A stretch of 64,000 nt of DNA from Piscinibacter sp047602365 (GCA_047602365.1 JASGHM010000002.1:372001-436000); one strand, 5' to 3'; shown: positions 43,116 to 54,103, numbered from the stretch's first letter. Numbers and translations: made by a program. The notes: generated by a model from the sequence alone, not told the origin.

Positions 43116-45068
43116 ATGCCCCGTCCTCACAGCCATGTCCTCATCGTCCTCGCCGACGCCACGTTCCGCCGCTCGCTGCTCAAGGGCCTGGGCGCTGCCG
43201 CGAAGAGCCTGCCCAACCCCTGCGGCCTGACCTTCAGCGGCACCGACTGCGCCGAGGAAGCGCTGCGCATCGCCCGCGAGGACGGCGACCTGCAGAGCGT
43301 GCTGGTCGACGGGCTCGGCGATGCGCAGGGCGAGCGCCCCTGGCAGGCCGAGGCGCTGGTGCAGGCACTGCACCGGCTGCGCCCCGAGCTCGACCTCTAC
43401 GTGCTGGTCGACAGCGCACGCGACGAGGAGACCGTCGGCGCGCTGACCCGCGAGGCGATCGACGGCTTCTTCATCCGCGACGAGTCCGACCCGCGCGGCT
43501 GGTTCCGCATCCTGCAGGCGGAGATCCAGGAGAAGTCGCGCACGCCCTTCTTCGACGCGCTGCGCGAGTACGTGCTGATGGCCAAGGACGCCTGGCACAC
43601 GCCGGGCCATTCGTCCGGCGACAGCCTGCGCGGCAGCCCGTGGGCGACGGCCTTCCACGAATTCCTCGGCGAGAACCTGCTGCGCGCCGACCTGTCGGTG
43701 TCGGTCGACATGCTCGATTCGCTGCTCGACCCCAAGGGCGTGATCGCGCAGGCGCAGGACATGGCGGCGCGGGCCTTCGGCGCGCAGCGCACTTTCTTCG
43801 CCACCAACGGCACGTCCACCGCCAACAAGGTGATCTTCCAGACCCTGCTGGCGCCGGGCGACACGCTGCTGCTGGACCGCAACTGCCACAAGTCGGTGCA
43901 CCACGGCGTCGTGCTGTCGGGCGCGAAGCCGGTCTACCTGAACAGCTCGGTGAACCGCACCTACGGGCTGTTCGGCCCGGTGCCGAAGAAGACGCTGTTC
44001 GAGGCCATCGCGGCGAATCCCGGTGCCAAGGCGCTGATCCTGACCTCCTGCACCTACGATGGCCTGCGCTACGACCTGGCGCCGATCATCGCCGCGGCGC
44101 ATGCCAAGGGCATCAAGGTGATCATCGACGAGGCCTGGTACGCGCATGCGCGCTTCCACCCGGCCTTCCGGCCCACCGCGATGGAGGCCGGTGCCGACTA
44201 CGCGACGCAGTCGACCCACAAGGTGCTGTCGGCGCTCAGCCAGGCGAGCATGATCCACGTGAACGACCCGGACTTCGACGCGCACCTGTTCCGCGAGAAC
44301 TTCAACATGCACGCGTCGACCAGCCCGCAGTACGGGATCATCGCCAGCCTCGACGTCGGCCGCCAGCAGGCGGTGATGGAGGGCTACAAGCTGCTGCAGC
44401 GCACGCTGGAGCTGGCCGCCGAACTGCGCGAGGCGATCGATGCGACCAACGTCTTCCAGGCGCTGACGCTGACCGACCTGCTGCCCGAGGAAGTGCGCGA
44501 CGACGGCATCCAGCTCGACCCGACCAAGATCACCGTCGACATCTCCAAGTCCGGCTTCACGGTCGACGAGTTCCAGCAGGTGCTGTTCGAGCGCTTCAAC
44601 ATCCAGGTCGAGAAGTCGACCTTCAACACGGTGACGCTGCTGCTGACCATCGGCACCACGCGCAGCAAGGTGTCGCGCCTGCACGATGCGCTGCTGCGCC
44701 TGGCGCGCGAGGCCAAGGCGCCGCGACGGCTGGTCAAGGCGCCGGAGATCGCCGGCTTCACCGCGCTGCGCTTCCTGCCGCGCGACGCCTTCTACTGCGA
44801 GGGCGAGCTGCTGCCGCTGCTCGACGAGGACGAGCACGCCAACGCCGCGCTCGACGGCCGTGTCTGTGCCGACCAGATCGTGCCCTATCCGCCGGGCATT
44901 CCGGCGCTGGTGCCGGGCCAGGTGATCACCCGCGAGACGGTGCAGTTCCTGCTCAGCCTGATGCGCTCGCACAAGCGCACCGACCTGCACGGCGTGGTGC
45001 ACGACGGCTATACCCCGTGCATCCGTGTGATGACGCTGGCCGAGGAGCGCAGCAACCGCGCGCTCTGA
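43116..45068 (+). CDS. Orn/Lys/Arg decarboxylase family PLP enzyme
   Basis: 650 residues. An N-terminal receiver-like wing domain (about 1-130, HVLIVLADATFRRSLLKGLG) precedes the PLP-binding domain: KDAWHTPGHSSGDSL, TFFATNGTSTANKVIFQTLL, LDRNCHKSVHHGVVLSGAKP, IIDEAWYAHARFHP, and the Schiff-base Lys in QSTHKVLSALSQASMIH (near 369). The C-terminal domain follows. It decarboxylates a basic amino acid; inducible E. coli enzymes are 710-760 residues, so this is a shorter form. Which of Arg, Lys or Orn it uses cannot be read reliably. No antiporter gene is adjacent, so a role in acid resistance is not supported by context; polyamine synthesis is possible. Confidence 0.88.
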   Translation: MPRPHSHVLIVLADATFRRSLLKGLGAAAKSLPNPCGLTFSGTDCAEEALRIAREDGDLQSVLVDGLGDAQGERPWQAEALVQALHRLRPELDLYVLVDSARDEETVGALTREAIDGFFIRDESDPRGWFRILQAEIQEKSRTPFFDALREYVLMAKDAWHTPGHSSGDSLRGSPWATAFHEFLGENLLRADLSVSVDMLDSLLDPKGVIAQAQDMAARAFGAQRTFFATNGTSTANKVIFQTLLAPGDTLLLDRNCHKSVHHGVVLSGAKPVYLNSSVNRTYGLFGPVPKKTLFEAIAANPGAKALILTSCTYDGLRYDLAPIIAAAHAKGIKVIIDEAWYAHARFHPAFRPTAMEAGADYATQSTHKVLSALSQASMIHVNDPDFDAHLFRENFNMHASTSPQYGIIASLDVGRQQAVMEGYKLLQRTLELAAELREAIDATNVFQALTLTDLLPEEVRDDGIQLDPTKITVDISKSGFTVDEFQQVLFERFNIQVEKSTFNTVTLLLTIGTTRSKVSRLHDALLRLAREAKAPRRLVKAPEIAGFTALRFLPRDAFYCEGELLPLLDEDEHANAALDGRVCADQIVPYPPGIPALVPGQVITRETVQFLLSLMRSHKRTDLHGVVHDGYTPCIRVMTLAEERSNRAL

Positions 45069-45069
45069 C

Positions 45070-45075
45070 TACACT
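45070..45075 (+). promoter_or_regulatory. Possible -10 box for the carbonic anhydrase-hslO pair
   Basis: TACACT lies 24 bp before the ATG at 45100 and starts right at the end of the decarboxylase gene. It would place a start site near 45082. Confidence 0.3.
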
Positions 45076-45099
45076 TCGCGCCTTTCCCGGAAGCAGCCC

Positions 45100-45624
45100 A
45101 TGGCGATCTACCAGCTCGACGACGACATTCCCCGCATCGCGGACAGCGCCTGGGTGGCCGACAGCGCCCAGGTGATCGGCCGCGTCGACCTGCATGAGGG
45201 CGCGAGCGTCTGGTTCGGCGCCGTGCTGCGCGGCGACAACGAGCGGATCACCATCGGCCGCGGCTCCAACGTGCAGGACGGCAGCGTGCTGCACAGCGAT
45301 CCCGGCTTCCCGCTCACGCTCGGCGAGGACGTGACCGTCGGGCACATGGTGATGCTGCACGGCTGCACGATCGGCGACGGCTCGCTGGTCGGCATCCAGG
45401 CGGTGGTGCTGAACGGCGCGAAGATCGGCAGGAACTGCCTGGTCGGCGCCGGCGCACTGGTCACCGAGGGCAAGGAGTTCCCCGACGGCTCGCTGATCAT
45501 GGGCTCGCCGGCCAAGGTGGTGAGGCAACTCTCGCCCGAGCAGTTCGAGCGGGTGAGGCAGGGGGCGGTGCACTACGCCGAGAAGTCTGCGCGTTATCGC
45601 AAGGGTCTGAAGAAGATCGCCTGA
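45100..45624 (+). CDS. Gamma-class carbonic anhydrase family protein
   Basis: 174 residues with hexapeptide repeats forming a left-handed beta-helix: VIGRVDLHEGASVWFGAVLRGD, ITIGRGSNVQDGSVLHSD, TVGHMVMLHGCTIGDGSLVG. The metal-binding His residues lie in VLHSD, VGHMVMLHGC as in the YrdA/PaaY/CaiE group. Some members hydrate CO2, others hydrolyse thioesters or have no known activity. Its stop overlaps the hslO start (TGATG), so the two are coupled. Confidence 0.87.
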   Translation: MAIYQLDDDIPRIADSAWVADSAQVIGRVDLHEGASVWFGAVLRGDNERITIGRGSNVQDGSVLHSDPGFPLTLGEDVTVGHMVMLHGCTIGDGSLVGIQAVVLNGAKIGRNCLVGAGALVTEGKEFPDGSLIMGSPAKVVRQLSPEQFERVRQGAVHYAEKSARYRKGLKKIA

Positions 45625-46595
45625 TGTCCGAACTCCACAAGTTCATCTTCGAGGGCCTGCCGGTGCGCGGCATGCTGGTGCGCCTGACCGAGTCGTGGCA
45701 GGAGCTGCTGGCGCGGCGCGAGAAGGCCAACGATGCGTTCCCGGCGCCGGTGCGCACGCTGCTCGGCGAGATGGCCGCGGCCGGTGCGCTGATGCAGGCC
45801 AACATCAAGTTCAACGGCGCGCTGATCCTGCAGGTGTTCGGCGACGGCCCGGTCCGCCTGGCGGTGGCCGAGGTGCAGCCCGACCTGGCCTTCCGCGCCA
45901 CCGCCAAGGTGGTCGGCGAGGTCGGCGCCGGCGCGAAGCTGGAGGCGATGCTCAACGTGCACGGCAAGGGGCGCTGCGCGATCACGCTGGACCCGAAGGA
46001 CAAGCTGCCCGGCCAGCAGCCCTACCAGGGCGTCGTTCCGCTGCATGGCGACCAGCGCGAGCCGCTGCAGGAACTGTCGCAGGTGCTGGAGCACTACATG
46101 CTGCAGTCGGAGCAGCTCGACACGCGGCTGGTGCTGGCGGCGAACGACCAGGTCGCCGCCGGGCTGCTGATCCAGCGCCTGCCGGTGGAAGGTGCCGGCA
46201 ACCTGGCGGGCCAGCGCAACGAGGACCAGATCGGCCTGAACGAGGCGTTCAACCGCATCGCGCACCTCGCCAGCACGCTGACCCGCGAGGAACTGCTGAC
46301 GCTGGACGCCGACACCATCCTGCGCCGCCTGTTCTGGGAAGAAGACCTGCGCCGCTTCGAGCCGATGGCCGGCGTGCACGGGCCGCGCTTCGAGTGCAGC
46401 TGCTCGCGCGAGCGTGTCGGCGGCATGTTGCGCAGCCTGGGCCGCGACGAGATCGAAGGCATCCTCGCCGAGCAGGGCCGGGTCGAGATCGCCTGCGATT
46501 TCTGCGGCCTCAAGTACCACTTCGATCCGGTCGACGCGGCCGGGCTGTTCATGCCCGCCGGCTCGCAGCCGCCGGGCAGCAGCACGCTCAACTGA
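45624..46595 (+). CDS. hslO: Redox-regulated chaperone Hsp33
   Basis: 323 residues. Hsp33 is a cytosolic holdase switched on by oxidation when it loses zinc. The N-terminal domain starts HKFIFEGLPVRGMLVRLTESW. The zinc site has FECSCSRERVGGML (CxC, near 257-259) and VEIACDFCGLKYHFD (CxxC, near 290-293), the four Cys needed. All features are intact. It converges with the zinc-ribbon gene, 6 bp away. Confidence 0.95.
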   Translation: MSELHKFIFEGLPVRGMLVRLTESWQELLARREKANDAFPAPVRTLLGEMAAAGALMQANIKFNGALILQVFGDGPVRLAVAEVQPDLAFRATAKVVGEVGAGAKLEAMLNVHGKGRCAITLDPKDKLPGQQPYQGVVPLHGDQREPLQELSQVLEHYMLQSEQLDTRLVLAANDQVAAGLLIQRLPVEGAGNLAGQRNEDQIGLNEAFNRIAHLASTLTREELLTLDADTILRRLFWEEDLRRFEPMAGVHGPRFECSCSRERVGGMLRSLGRDEIEGILAEQGRVEIACDFCGLKYHFDPVDAAGLFMPAGSQPPGSSTLN

Positions 46596-46601
46596 ACCAG
46601 T

Positions 46602-47414
46602 TCACTGCTGGAACAGGCGGCGCTGCTCGGCGTCCTTCAGCTTCGCACAGACCGGATCGTTGGCGTGCTCGCTGCGGCGGCACTCGCGCTGCTCGCAGAA
46701 GCCGCGGGTGATCAGGTTGCCGCCAGCGCACAGCTCGGCCACGGTCTTCGGTCGTTCGGGCGCCGGCGGGGGCGGAGCGACGGGCTCGGGCGCCGGCGCC
46801 ACGGGCAGGGCGGCGACCGACGCGGCCGGCGACGTGGCCTGCGCGCGCTTGCGCGACACCGGCTCGGGAATGCGCTTGCGGCCTTCGGTGGCCGAGGCCG
46901 GGACGCTGGCCGGCGCCGCGCTCGCCGGCGAGGCCGTAGTGGCAACGGCGCTGGCGACCGGCAGCGCCATGGGTGCGGAGGCCGGCGTGACGATCGTCGC
47001 CGCCGACGCGGCCGCGGCCACCGACGCGGCGGCGGCCGGGCGTGATGCCGCCATCGACGCGGCGGGCGCAACGGCGGAGGCGGCCGGCGCCGCCGCCTCG
47101 CTCGCCGTCTCGTCCGGGCGCAGCAACCAGACGGCCGCCGCCACGAGCACGACGCCTGCCACCAGCGCCGGCAGCAGGCGCCGGCCGCTTCGGCGGGCCG
47201 GGCGGGGCAGCAGCGACTCCTCGATCGGCGGCAGCGCCGCGGGCGCCGTGTGCTGCATCACCAGCGTCGGCGCCGACAGCGGATCGAACTGGTCGTCTTC
47301 GGGCAGCAGCGAACGGCTCCAGCTGGCCGGCGGCGGTAGCGGCGCACCGCAGTTGCGGCACACGAGCGCGCCATCGGCGTTCTCGGTACTGCACTTCGAG
47401 CAGGCTAGGGCCAT
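46602..47414 (-). CDS. Zinc-ribbon single-pass membrane protein with Ala/Pro linker
   Basis: 270 residues. The start MALACSKCSTENADGALVCRNCG is a double CxxC zinc ribbon. A basic stretch and a transmembrane helix follow (about 81-98, LLPALVAGVVLVAAAVWLL), then 100 residues of Ala/Ser/Pro-rich sequence, and a C-terminal Cys-rich domain (about 235-270, LCAGGNLITRGFCEQRECRR and PVCAKL). The ribbon faces the cytosol and the tail the periplasm. The function is unknown. The start was set at the ATG giving the zinc ribbon at residue 5. Confidence 0.75.
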   Translation of the reverse strand: MALACSKCSTENADGALVCRNCGAPLPPPASWSRSLLPEDDQFDPLSAPTLVMQHTAPAALPPIEESLLPRPARRSGRRLLPALVAGVVLVAAAVWLLRPDETASEAAAPAASAVAPAASMAASRPAAAASVAAAASAATIVTPASAPMALPVASAVATTASPASAAPASVPASATEGRKRIPEPVSRKRAQATSPAASVAALPVAPAPEPVAPPPPAPERPKTVAELCAGGNLITRGFCEQRECRRSEHANDPVCAKLKDAEQRRLFQQ

Positions 47415-47446
47415 GGGCGGGGCGGCTGACAGGACGCGGAACGATA

Positions 47447-48070
47447 TCAGAGCGTCGTCAGCCAGTGGCGCTCGCAGTCGGCGTCGCCGCAGCGATCGCA
47501 GACCCATTGCCAGCGCCGGCCCGGCGTCGGTGGGTTGCGGCTGCGGTCCACGGCGGCCAGCGCGTTGGCCAGCCGCGCCGGGCCCTGGCCGAACACCACC
47601 GCCCAGTCGATCGCCGCGCGGCCCAGCGCAGCGCGCACCTTGGCGTCGACCGGCTCGCGCACCTGCGGGCCGTCGCGCTGCAGGCCGTCGGCCTGCCAGG
47701 GCAGGTCGAGCGCGGTGAGCAGCGTCAGGTCGCTGCGTGCGTGGGCGGCCAGTGCCTCGTCGTAGAGGCCGAGGTCGCCGAACACCTGGTCGCTGTAGAC
47801 GGCGATCATCAGCGCGCTGGTGTCGGCGATCACGATGTCGTGGCTCTCGGCTGCGACGGCGATGCGCCGCGTCTGCTCGGCGGCGATGCCACGCTGCTCG
47901 TCGATGCGCGGCGTACGCTGCTCGCGGTCGCAGAACTCGCGCAGGTACTCCGCCACCTGGGCCACGCGCAGCCCGCGCGCCGCCAGCGTCTCGGCGAGGC
48001 CGAGCGCCAGCGTGGTCTTGCCGGTGCTCTCGGCGCCGAGCAAGCTGATCACGAAGGCCGGGCCGCTCAT
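47447..48070 (-). CDS. NadR-like AAA kinase, probable nicotinamide riboside kinase
   Basis: 207 residues. The start is VISLLGAESTGKTTLALGLAE, with Walker A GAESTGKTT (near 12-20), then VAEYLREFCD and IVIADTSALMIAVYSDQVFGD, as in the C-terminal kinase domain of NadR. The link to NAD salvage is supported by pnuC two genes upstream in the same operon; the kinase would trap imported nicotinamide riboside by phosphorylation. The C-terminus (WVCDRCGDADCERHW) has three Cys and a His that may bind zinc, not part of the NadR kinase. The start overlaps the acyltransferase stop (ATGA). Confidence 0.8.
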   Translation of the reverse strand: MSGPAFVISLLGAESTGKTTLALGLAETLAARGLRVAQVAEYLREFCDREQRTPRIDEQRGIAAEQTRRIAVAAESHDIVIADTSALMIAVYSDQVFGDLGLYDEALAAHARSDLTLLTALDLPWQADGLQRDGPQVREPVDAKVRAALGRAAIDWAVVFGQGPARLANALAAVDRSRNPPTPGRRWQWVCDRCGDADCERHWLTTL

Positions 48071-49206
48071 GCCGGTCGGCCTTGCGAGGGATAGGCCGGT
48101 CGCCAGGCCTGCAAAGGCCGCTCGATCAGCCGCCACGACAGCCAGCCCAGCACCCACAGCAGCGCCGTGCCGACGGCGATCCAGGCCAGCGCCAGCGCCA
48201 GGCCGTCGAGCCCGGCCCGGCCCAGTGCCTCGCGCAGCGACGGGCCGGCCAGCATGTGCAGCGGGTGATGGAAGACGTAGATCGCATAGCTGTACTGCCC
48301 GAAGCTGCGCAGCCAGCGATGGTGCAGCGGGCTCGTCGACCCGCCGAGGTCCGTGCCCAGCGCCGAGGCCAGCCACAGCGTGAAAGCCAGCGTCTGCAGC
48401 GTGTAGCCCAGCGTCTGGCCGATCGGCCGCAAGCGCGGGTAGCCATAGGTCGCCAGCAGCCCGAGCAGCGCGACACCCAGCGCCGCGGCGGCGAGCCGGT
48501 GGCGGTGGCGCTGCAGCCAGCCCGCTGCGCCCGGCAGGCGCAGTGCCGCGGCCAGCGAGGCGCCGGCGGCCAGCGCGTCCATGCGCGCGAAGGTGTTGAC
48601 GTAGATGCCTTCGGGCGCGGCACCGAGCGCCACCATCGCCGCGCGCACGGCGACACCGGCGGTGGCCACGCCGAGGCTGAGCCACAGCACGGCGCGGGCG
48701 CTGCGGCCCGCCAGCAGCGCCGGCCACAGCAGGTAGAACTGTTCCTCGACGCCCAGCGACCAGAAGCTCGGCAGCTCGCCGCCGCCCAGCCCGAACACCT
48801 TGGCCCAGTTGGACAGGAACAGCAGGTACCAGGCGGCGTGGTCGGGCTCGTTGCTGATCGGCGGCAGACCGGTCGCAGGGCGCAGCACGAACATCGCCAG
48901 CACCATCAGCCAGGCCAGCGGCACGATGCGCAGGGCACGGCGGACGTAGAAGCTGCGCAGCGCACCGGGCTGGCCCTGCAGCGACAGCAGCAGGTGGGTG
49001 ATCAGGAAGCCGCTGAGCACGAAGAACAGCGTGACGCCGACCCAGCCGATGTCGAGCAGGTAGCCGGCGCGGCGCGCCCAGGGGCCGAGTGTCGCGGGGT
49101 CGACGACCAGCAACTGGTGCAGCAGCACCAGCAGGATGGCGACACCGCGCAGCCCGTCGAGCGCGGGCAGGCGCTGGTCGACGGCAGGCACGCCGGCAGC
49201 GTGCAT
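48067..49206 (-). CDS. Acyltransferase 3 family membrane protein (OafA/YrhL-like)
   Basis: 379 residues with about ten transmembrane helices. The PALDGLRGVAILLVLLHQ start (with the catalytic-type His), FFVLSGFLIT, FYVRRALRIVPL and FWSLGVEEQFYLLWP blocks are characteristic. These enzymes add acetyl or other acyl groups to sugars of surface polysaccharide or antibiotics. It lies between pnuC (1 bp before) and the NadR-like kinase (overlapping), an unexpected partner for NAD precursor uptake. It shows no damage. Confidence 0.88.
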   Translation of the reverse strand: MHAAGVPAVDQRLPALDGLRGVAILLVLLHQLLVVDPATLGPWARRAGYLLDIGWVGVTLFFVLSGFLITHLLLSLQGQPGALRSFYVRRALRIVPLAWLMVLAMFVLRPATGLPPISNEPDHAAWYLLFLSNWAKVFGLGGGELPSFWSLGVEEQFYLLWPALLAGRSARAVLWLSLGVATAGVAVRAAMVALGAAPEGIYVNTFARMDALAAGASLAAALRLPGAAGWLQRHRHRLAAAALGVALLGLLATYGYPRLRPIGQTLGYTLQTLAFTLWLASALGTDLGGSTSPLHHRWLRSFGQYSYAIYVFHHPLHMLAGPSLREALGRAGLDGLALALAWIAVGTALLWVLGWLSWRLIERPLQAWRPAYPSQGRPA

Positions 49207-49207
49207 G

Positions 49208-49849
49208 TCAGGCCCGCTCCGCGCCGGCGCGGCCGAGCCGCGCCCAGGCGCGCCAGCCGGCCACCGACAGCAGCGCGAAGAGCGCGTAGAGCAGCACCGT
49301 CAGCCACAACCCCTTGACCGCGAACAGGCCGACGCTGACGACGTTGACGAGCAGCCAGACCGCCCAGTTCTCGACGTACTTGCGCCCGAGCAGCCACTGG
49401 CCGACCAGGCTGGCCGCGGTCGGGAAGGCATCGAACCAGGGCACGTCGGAATCGGTCGCATGGTCGAGCAGCAGTGCCAGCGCCGGCCAGGCCAGAGCCA
49501 GCGCGACCAGGCAGCCGATCGCCTCGCGGCGCGGCAGCGCACGCACGCGCAGCGCCGAGCCGTCGTCCATGGTGCCGCGCAGCCATTGCCACCAGCCCCA
49601 CAACGCGACGACCACGAAGAAGATCTGCAGGCCCGCCTCGCCGTAGAGCTTGCTGTCCCAGAAGAGCAGGAAGTACAGCAGCGACGAGGCGATCGCCAGC
49701 GGCCAGCCCAGCGGGTTGACGCGCATGTTGAAGCCGACCATTGCCAGCGCGATCACCAGCGCGGCCAGCTCCAGCCAGGTGGCGGGCGAGCCCCACAGCG
49801 TGAAGGCGGGGGCGAACAGCGGCCGCAGCGCCTGCAGCAGCGCGTCCAT
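49208..49849 (-). CDS. pnuC: Nicotinamide riboside transporter PnuC
   Basis: 213 residues with six or seven transmembrane helices. The conserved segments are LELAALVIALAMVGFNMRVNPLGWP, SSLLYFLLFWDSKLYGEAGLQ, FFVVVALWGWWQWLRG, and the C-terminal GRKYVENWAVWLLVNVVSVGLF. PnuC lets nicotinamide riboside cross the inner membrane by facilitated diffusion, so it needs a kinase for trapping, which the second gene downstream appears to supply. It begins 19 bp after ftsB ends, so it may read through from the eno-ftsB operon. Confidence 0.9.
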   Translation of the reverse strand: MDALLQALRPLFAPAFTLWGSPATWLELAALVIALAMVGFNMRVNPLGWPLAIASSLLYFLLFWDSKLYGEAGLQIFFVVVALWGWWQWLRGTMDDGSALRVRALPRREAIGCLVALALAWPALALLLDHATDSDVPWFDAFPTAASLVGQWLLGRKYVENWAVWLLVNVVSVGLFAVKGLWLTVLLYALFALLSVAGWRAWARLGRAGAERA

Positions 49850-49868
49850 CAGCGGGAGCGCGGCAGGC

Positions 49869-50144
49869 TCAGCGCTTCGACGAGATCTGCACGAAGATCT
49901 CGTCGGGCTTGACCATGCCGAGGTCGAAGCGGGCCTTCTCCTCGACCATCTCCAGGCCTTCCTTCAGGTCGCTGACCTCGGCCAGCAGCTGCGCGTTGCG
50001 CTGCTTCGCTGCCTCGTTGACCTGCTTCTGCGCGGCCAGCTTGCCCGACAGCTCCATCACGCGCGGCACCCCGCCCTTGCCGAACCACAGTTCGGCATGC
50101 ACCAGTGCCAGCAGCACCAGCAGGGCGATGGTGACGATGCGCAT
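49869..50144 (-). CDS. ftsB: Cell division protein FtsB
   Basis: 91 residues. One N-terminal transmembrane helix (about 3-19) and a periplasmic coiled coil (about 30-65, with LSGKLAAQKQVNEAAKQRN and LLAEVSDLKEGLEMVEEKAR) end in the conserved ARFDLGMVKPDEIFVQI. FtsB joins FtsL and FtsQ in the divisome to control septal peptidoglycan synthesis. Its place after eno is the standard arrangement. Confidence 0.93.
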   Translation of the reverse strand: MRIVTIALLVLLALVHAELWFGKGGVPRVMELSGKLAAQKQVNEAAKQRNAQLLAEVSDLKEGLEMVEEKARFDLGMVKPDEIFVQISSKR

Positions 50145-50162
50145 CGGCCGTTGGCTGCGCTG

Positions 50163-51447
50163 TCAGCGCAGGTTGTAGAACGCGGCGCGGCCGGGGTAGC
50201 TGGCGACGTCGCCGAGGTCTTCCTCGATGCGCAGCAGCTGGTTGTACTTGGCGATGCGGTCGCTGCGGCTCATCGAGCCGGTCTTGATCTGGCCGGCGTT
50301 GCTGCCCACCGCGATGTCGGCGATGGTGCTGTCCTCGGTCTCGCCCGAGCGGTGCGAGATCACCGCCGTCCAGCCGGCGCGCTTGGCCATCTCGATGGCG
50401 GCGAAGGTCTCGGTCAGCGTGCCGATCTGGTTGATCTTGATGAGGATCGAGTTGGCGACACGCTTCTCGATGCCTTCCTTCAGGATGCGGGTGTTGGTGA
50501 CGAACAGGTCGTCGCCGACCAGCTGCACCTTCTGGCCGAGGCGATCGTTGAGGTGCTTCCAGCCGTCCCAGTCGCCCTCGTGCATGCCGTCCTCGATCGA
50601 GACGATCGGGTACTTGTCGACCCAGGTGGCGAGGATGTCGGTCCACTCCGGCGCGGAGAGCGTCAGGCCTTCGCCCTCGAGGTGGTACTTGCCGTCCTTG
50701 TAGAACTCGCTGGCGGCGCAGTCCAGGCCGATGGCGATCTGCCGGCCGGCTTCGTAGCCGGCCTTGTCGATGGCCTCGAGGATCATCTGGATGGCCGCCT
50801 CGTGGCTGGCCACGTTGGGCGCGAAGCCACCTTCGTCGCCGACTGCGGTGGTCATGCCCTTGCCGTCGATGATCTTCTTCAGCGCGTGGAACACCTCGGC
50901 GCCGTAGCGCACGGCTTCGCGGAAGCGACGGCGCGCCCACCGGGATGATCATCAGCTCCTGCAGGTCGAGGTTGTTGTTGGCATGCGCGCCGCCGTTGAT
51001 GACGTTCATCATCGGCACCGGCATCTGCATGCCGCCCGAGCCGCCGAAGTAGCGGTACAGCGGCAGGCCGGACTCTTCCGCGGCCGCACGCGCCACCGCC
51101 ATGCTGACCGCCAGCGTCGCGTTGGCGCCCAGCCGGCTCTTGTTGTCGGTGCCGTCCAGGTCGATCAGCGTGCGGTCGAGGAACGCTTGTTCCGAGGCGT
51201 CCAGGCCCAGCACGGCCTCGCTGATCTCGGTGTTGATGTGCTCGACGGCCTTCAGCACGCCCTTGCCAAGGTAGCGGCTCTTGTCGCCGTCGCGCAGCTC
51301 GATGGCCTCGCGCGAGCCGGTCGATGCGCCCGAGGGCACCGCGGCGCGGCCCATGGTGCCCGACTCCAGCAGCACGTCGCACTCGACGGTCGGGTTGCCG
51401 CGGCTGTCGAGGATTTCTCTTCCGACGATGTCGACGATGGCGCTCAT
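50163..51447 (-). CDS. eno: Enolase, reading frame broken by one extra base
   Basis: Enolase converts 2-phosphoglycerate to phosphoenolpyruvate. The N-terminal part (51447 to about 50925) begins MSAIVDIVGREILDSRGNPT and includes SGASTGSREAIELRD, NAILAVSMA-like text and MNVINGGAHANNNLDLQELM. The C-terminal part (50912 down to 50163) continues with YGAEVFHALKKIIDGKG, VGDEGGFAPN, SIEDGMHEGDWDGW and SHRSGETEDS. One extra base (G at about 50925 on the plus strand) turns APSFREAVRYGAE into another frame. Removing it gives a normal 427-residue enolase with all catalytic elements. Because eno is normally essential and single-copy, sequencing error is the best explanation. Confidence 0.9.
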
Positions 51448-51497
51448 GGTCTTGTCTTTCCAGGCAGAGGATGTTGTAGGAATCGGGGGCGGGCGCG

Positions 51498-52351
51498 TCA
51501 GCAGGAGAAGTCGTTCTCCAGCAGCGGCTGGGTCTTGACCACGCGGTCGAGCGCGACCAGCTGCTCGAGCAGCGCCTTCATGTGCTTCAGCGGCACGGCG
51601 TTGGGGCCGTCGGACAGCGCCTTGGCGGGGTCGGGGTGGGTCTCCATGAACACCCCGGCGACGCCGACCGCGATGGCCGCACGCGACAGCACCGGCACGA
51701 ACTCGCGCTGGCCGCCGCTGCTGGTGCCTTGCCCGCCGGGCAATTGCACCGAGTGGGTGGCATCGAAGACGACCGGCGCGCCGGTCTCGCGCATGATCGC
51801 CAGGCTGCGCATGTCGGAGACCAGATTGTTGTAGCCGAAGCTGGCGCCGCGCTCGCAGGCGAGGAAGCTGTCTTCCGGCAGGCCCTTTTCCTTCGCGGCC
51901 GCACGCGCCTTGTCGATCACGTTCTTCATGTCGTGCGGCGCGAGGAACTGACCCTTCTTGATGTTGACCGGCTTGCCGCTCTGTGCGACGGCGCGGATGA
52001 AGTCGGTCTGGCGGCACAGGAAGGCCGGCGTCTGCAGCACGTCGACGACGGCGGCGACGGCCGGGATCTCGGCCTCGCTGTGCACGTCGGTCAGGATGGG
52101 CACCTTCAGCTCGCGCTTCACCTTGGCGAGGATCTCGAGGCCCTTGTCCATGCCCGGGCCGCGGAAGGACGTGCCGCTGGAGCGGTTGGCCTTGTCGTAG
52201 CTCGACTTGAAGATGAACGGGATGCCCAGCGCCGAAGTGATCTCCTTCAGCCGCCCGGCGACGTCCATCTGCAACTGCTCGCTCTCGACCACGCAGGGGC
52301 CGGAGATCAGGAAGAAGGGCTTGTCCAGCCCGGCGTCAAAGCCGCACAGCT

Positions 52352-52355
<4 letters not shown>
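51498..52355 (-). CDS. kdsA: KDO-8-phosphate synthase
   Basis: 285 residues. It joins PEP and arabinose 5-phosphate to give KDO 8-phosphate for lipopolysaccharide. Family blocks are FFLISGPCVVESE, IFKSSYDKANRSS, FRGPGMDKGLEIL, PILTDVHSEAEIP, DVLQTPAFLCRQTDF, VNIKKGQFLAPHDM, VFDATHSVQLPGG, and GVFMETHPDPAKALSDGPN. The start overlaps the pyrG stop (ATGA), so the two are coupled. The ATG gives the usual length. Confidence 0.95.
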
Positions 52356-54016
<1,661 letters not shown>

Positions 54017-54062
54017 TGCGTGCGGCACCCGTTGCTCACGAATGCCGTGGTGGTAAAGCGCG

Positions 54063-54068
54063 ATTATA
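54063..54068 (-). promoter_or_regulatory. -10 box for pyrG
   Basis: A perfect TATAAT on the minus strand, about 47 bp before the pyrG ATG, in an otherwise GC-rich stretch. The -35 region is not clear. It should drive the pyrG-kdsA-eno-ftsB operon. Confidence 0.6.
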
Positions 54069-54103
54069 GGCGTGCCGGTTCCCTGCCTCCGGCCCTCCGC
54101 GGC

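Noticed and set aside
50925..50925. Programmed frameshift in eno
   Set aside because: There is no slippery run with a pseudoknot or internal stop-controlled site as in known recoding, and enolase is not known to use recoding.
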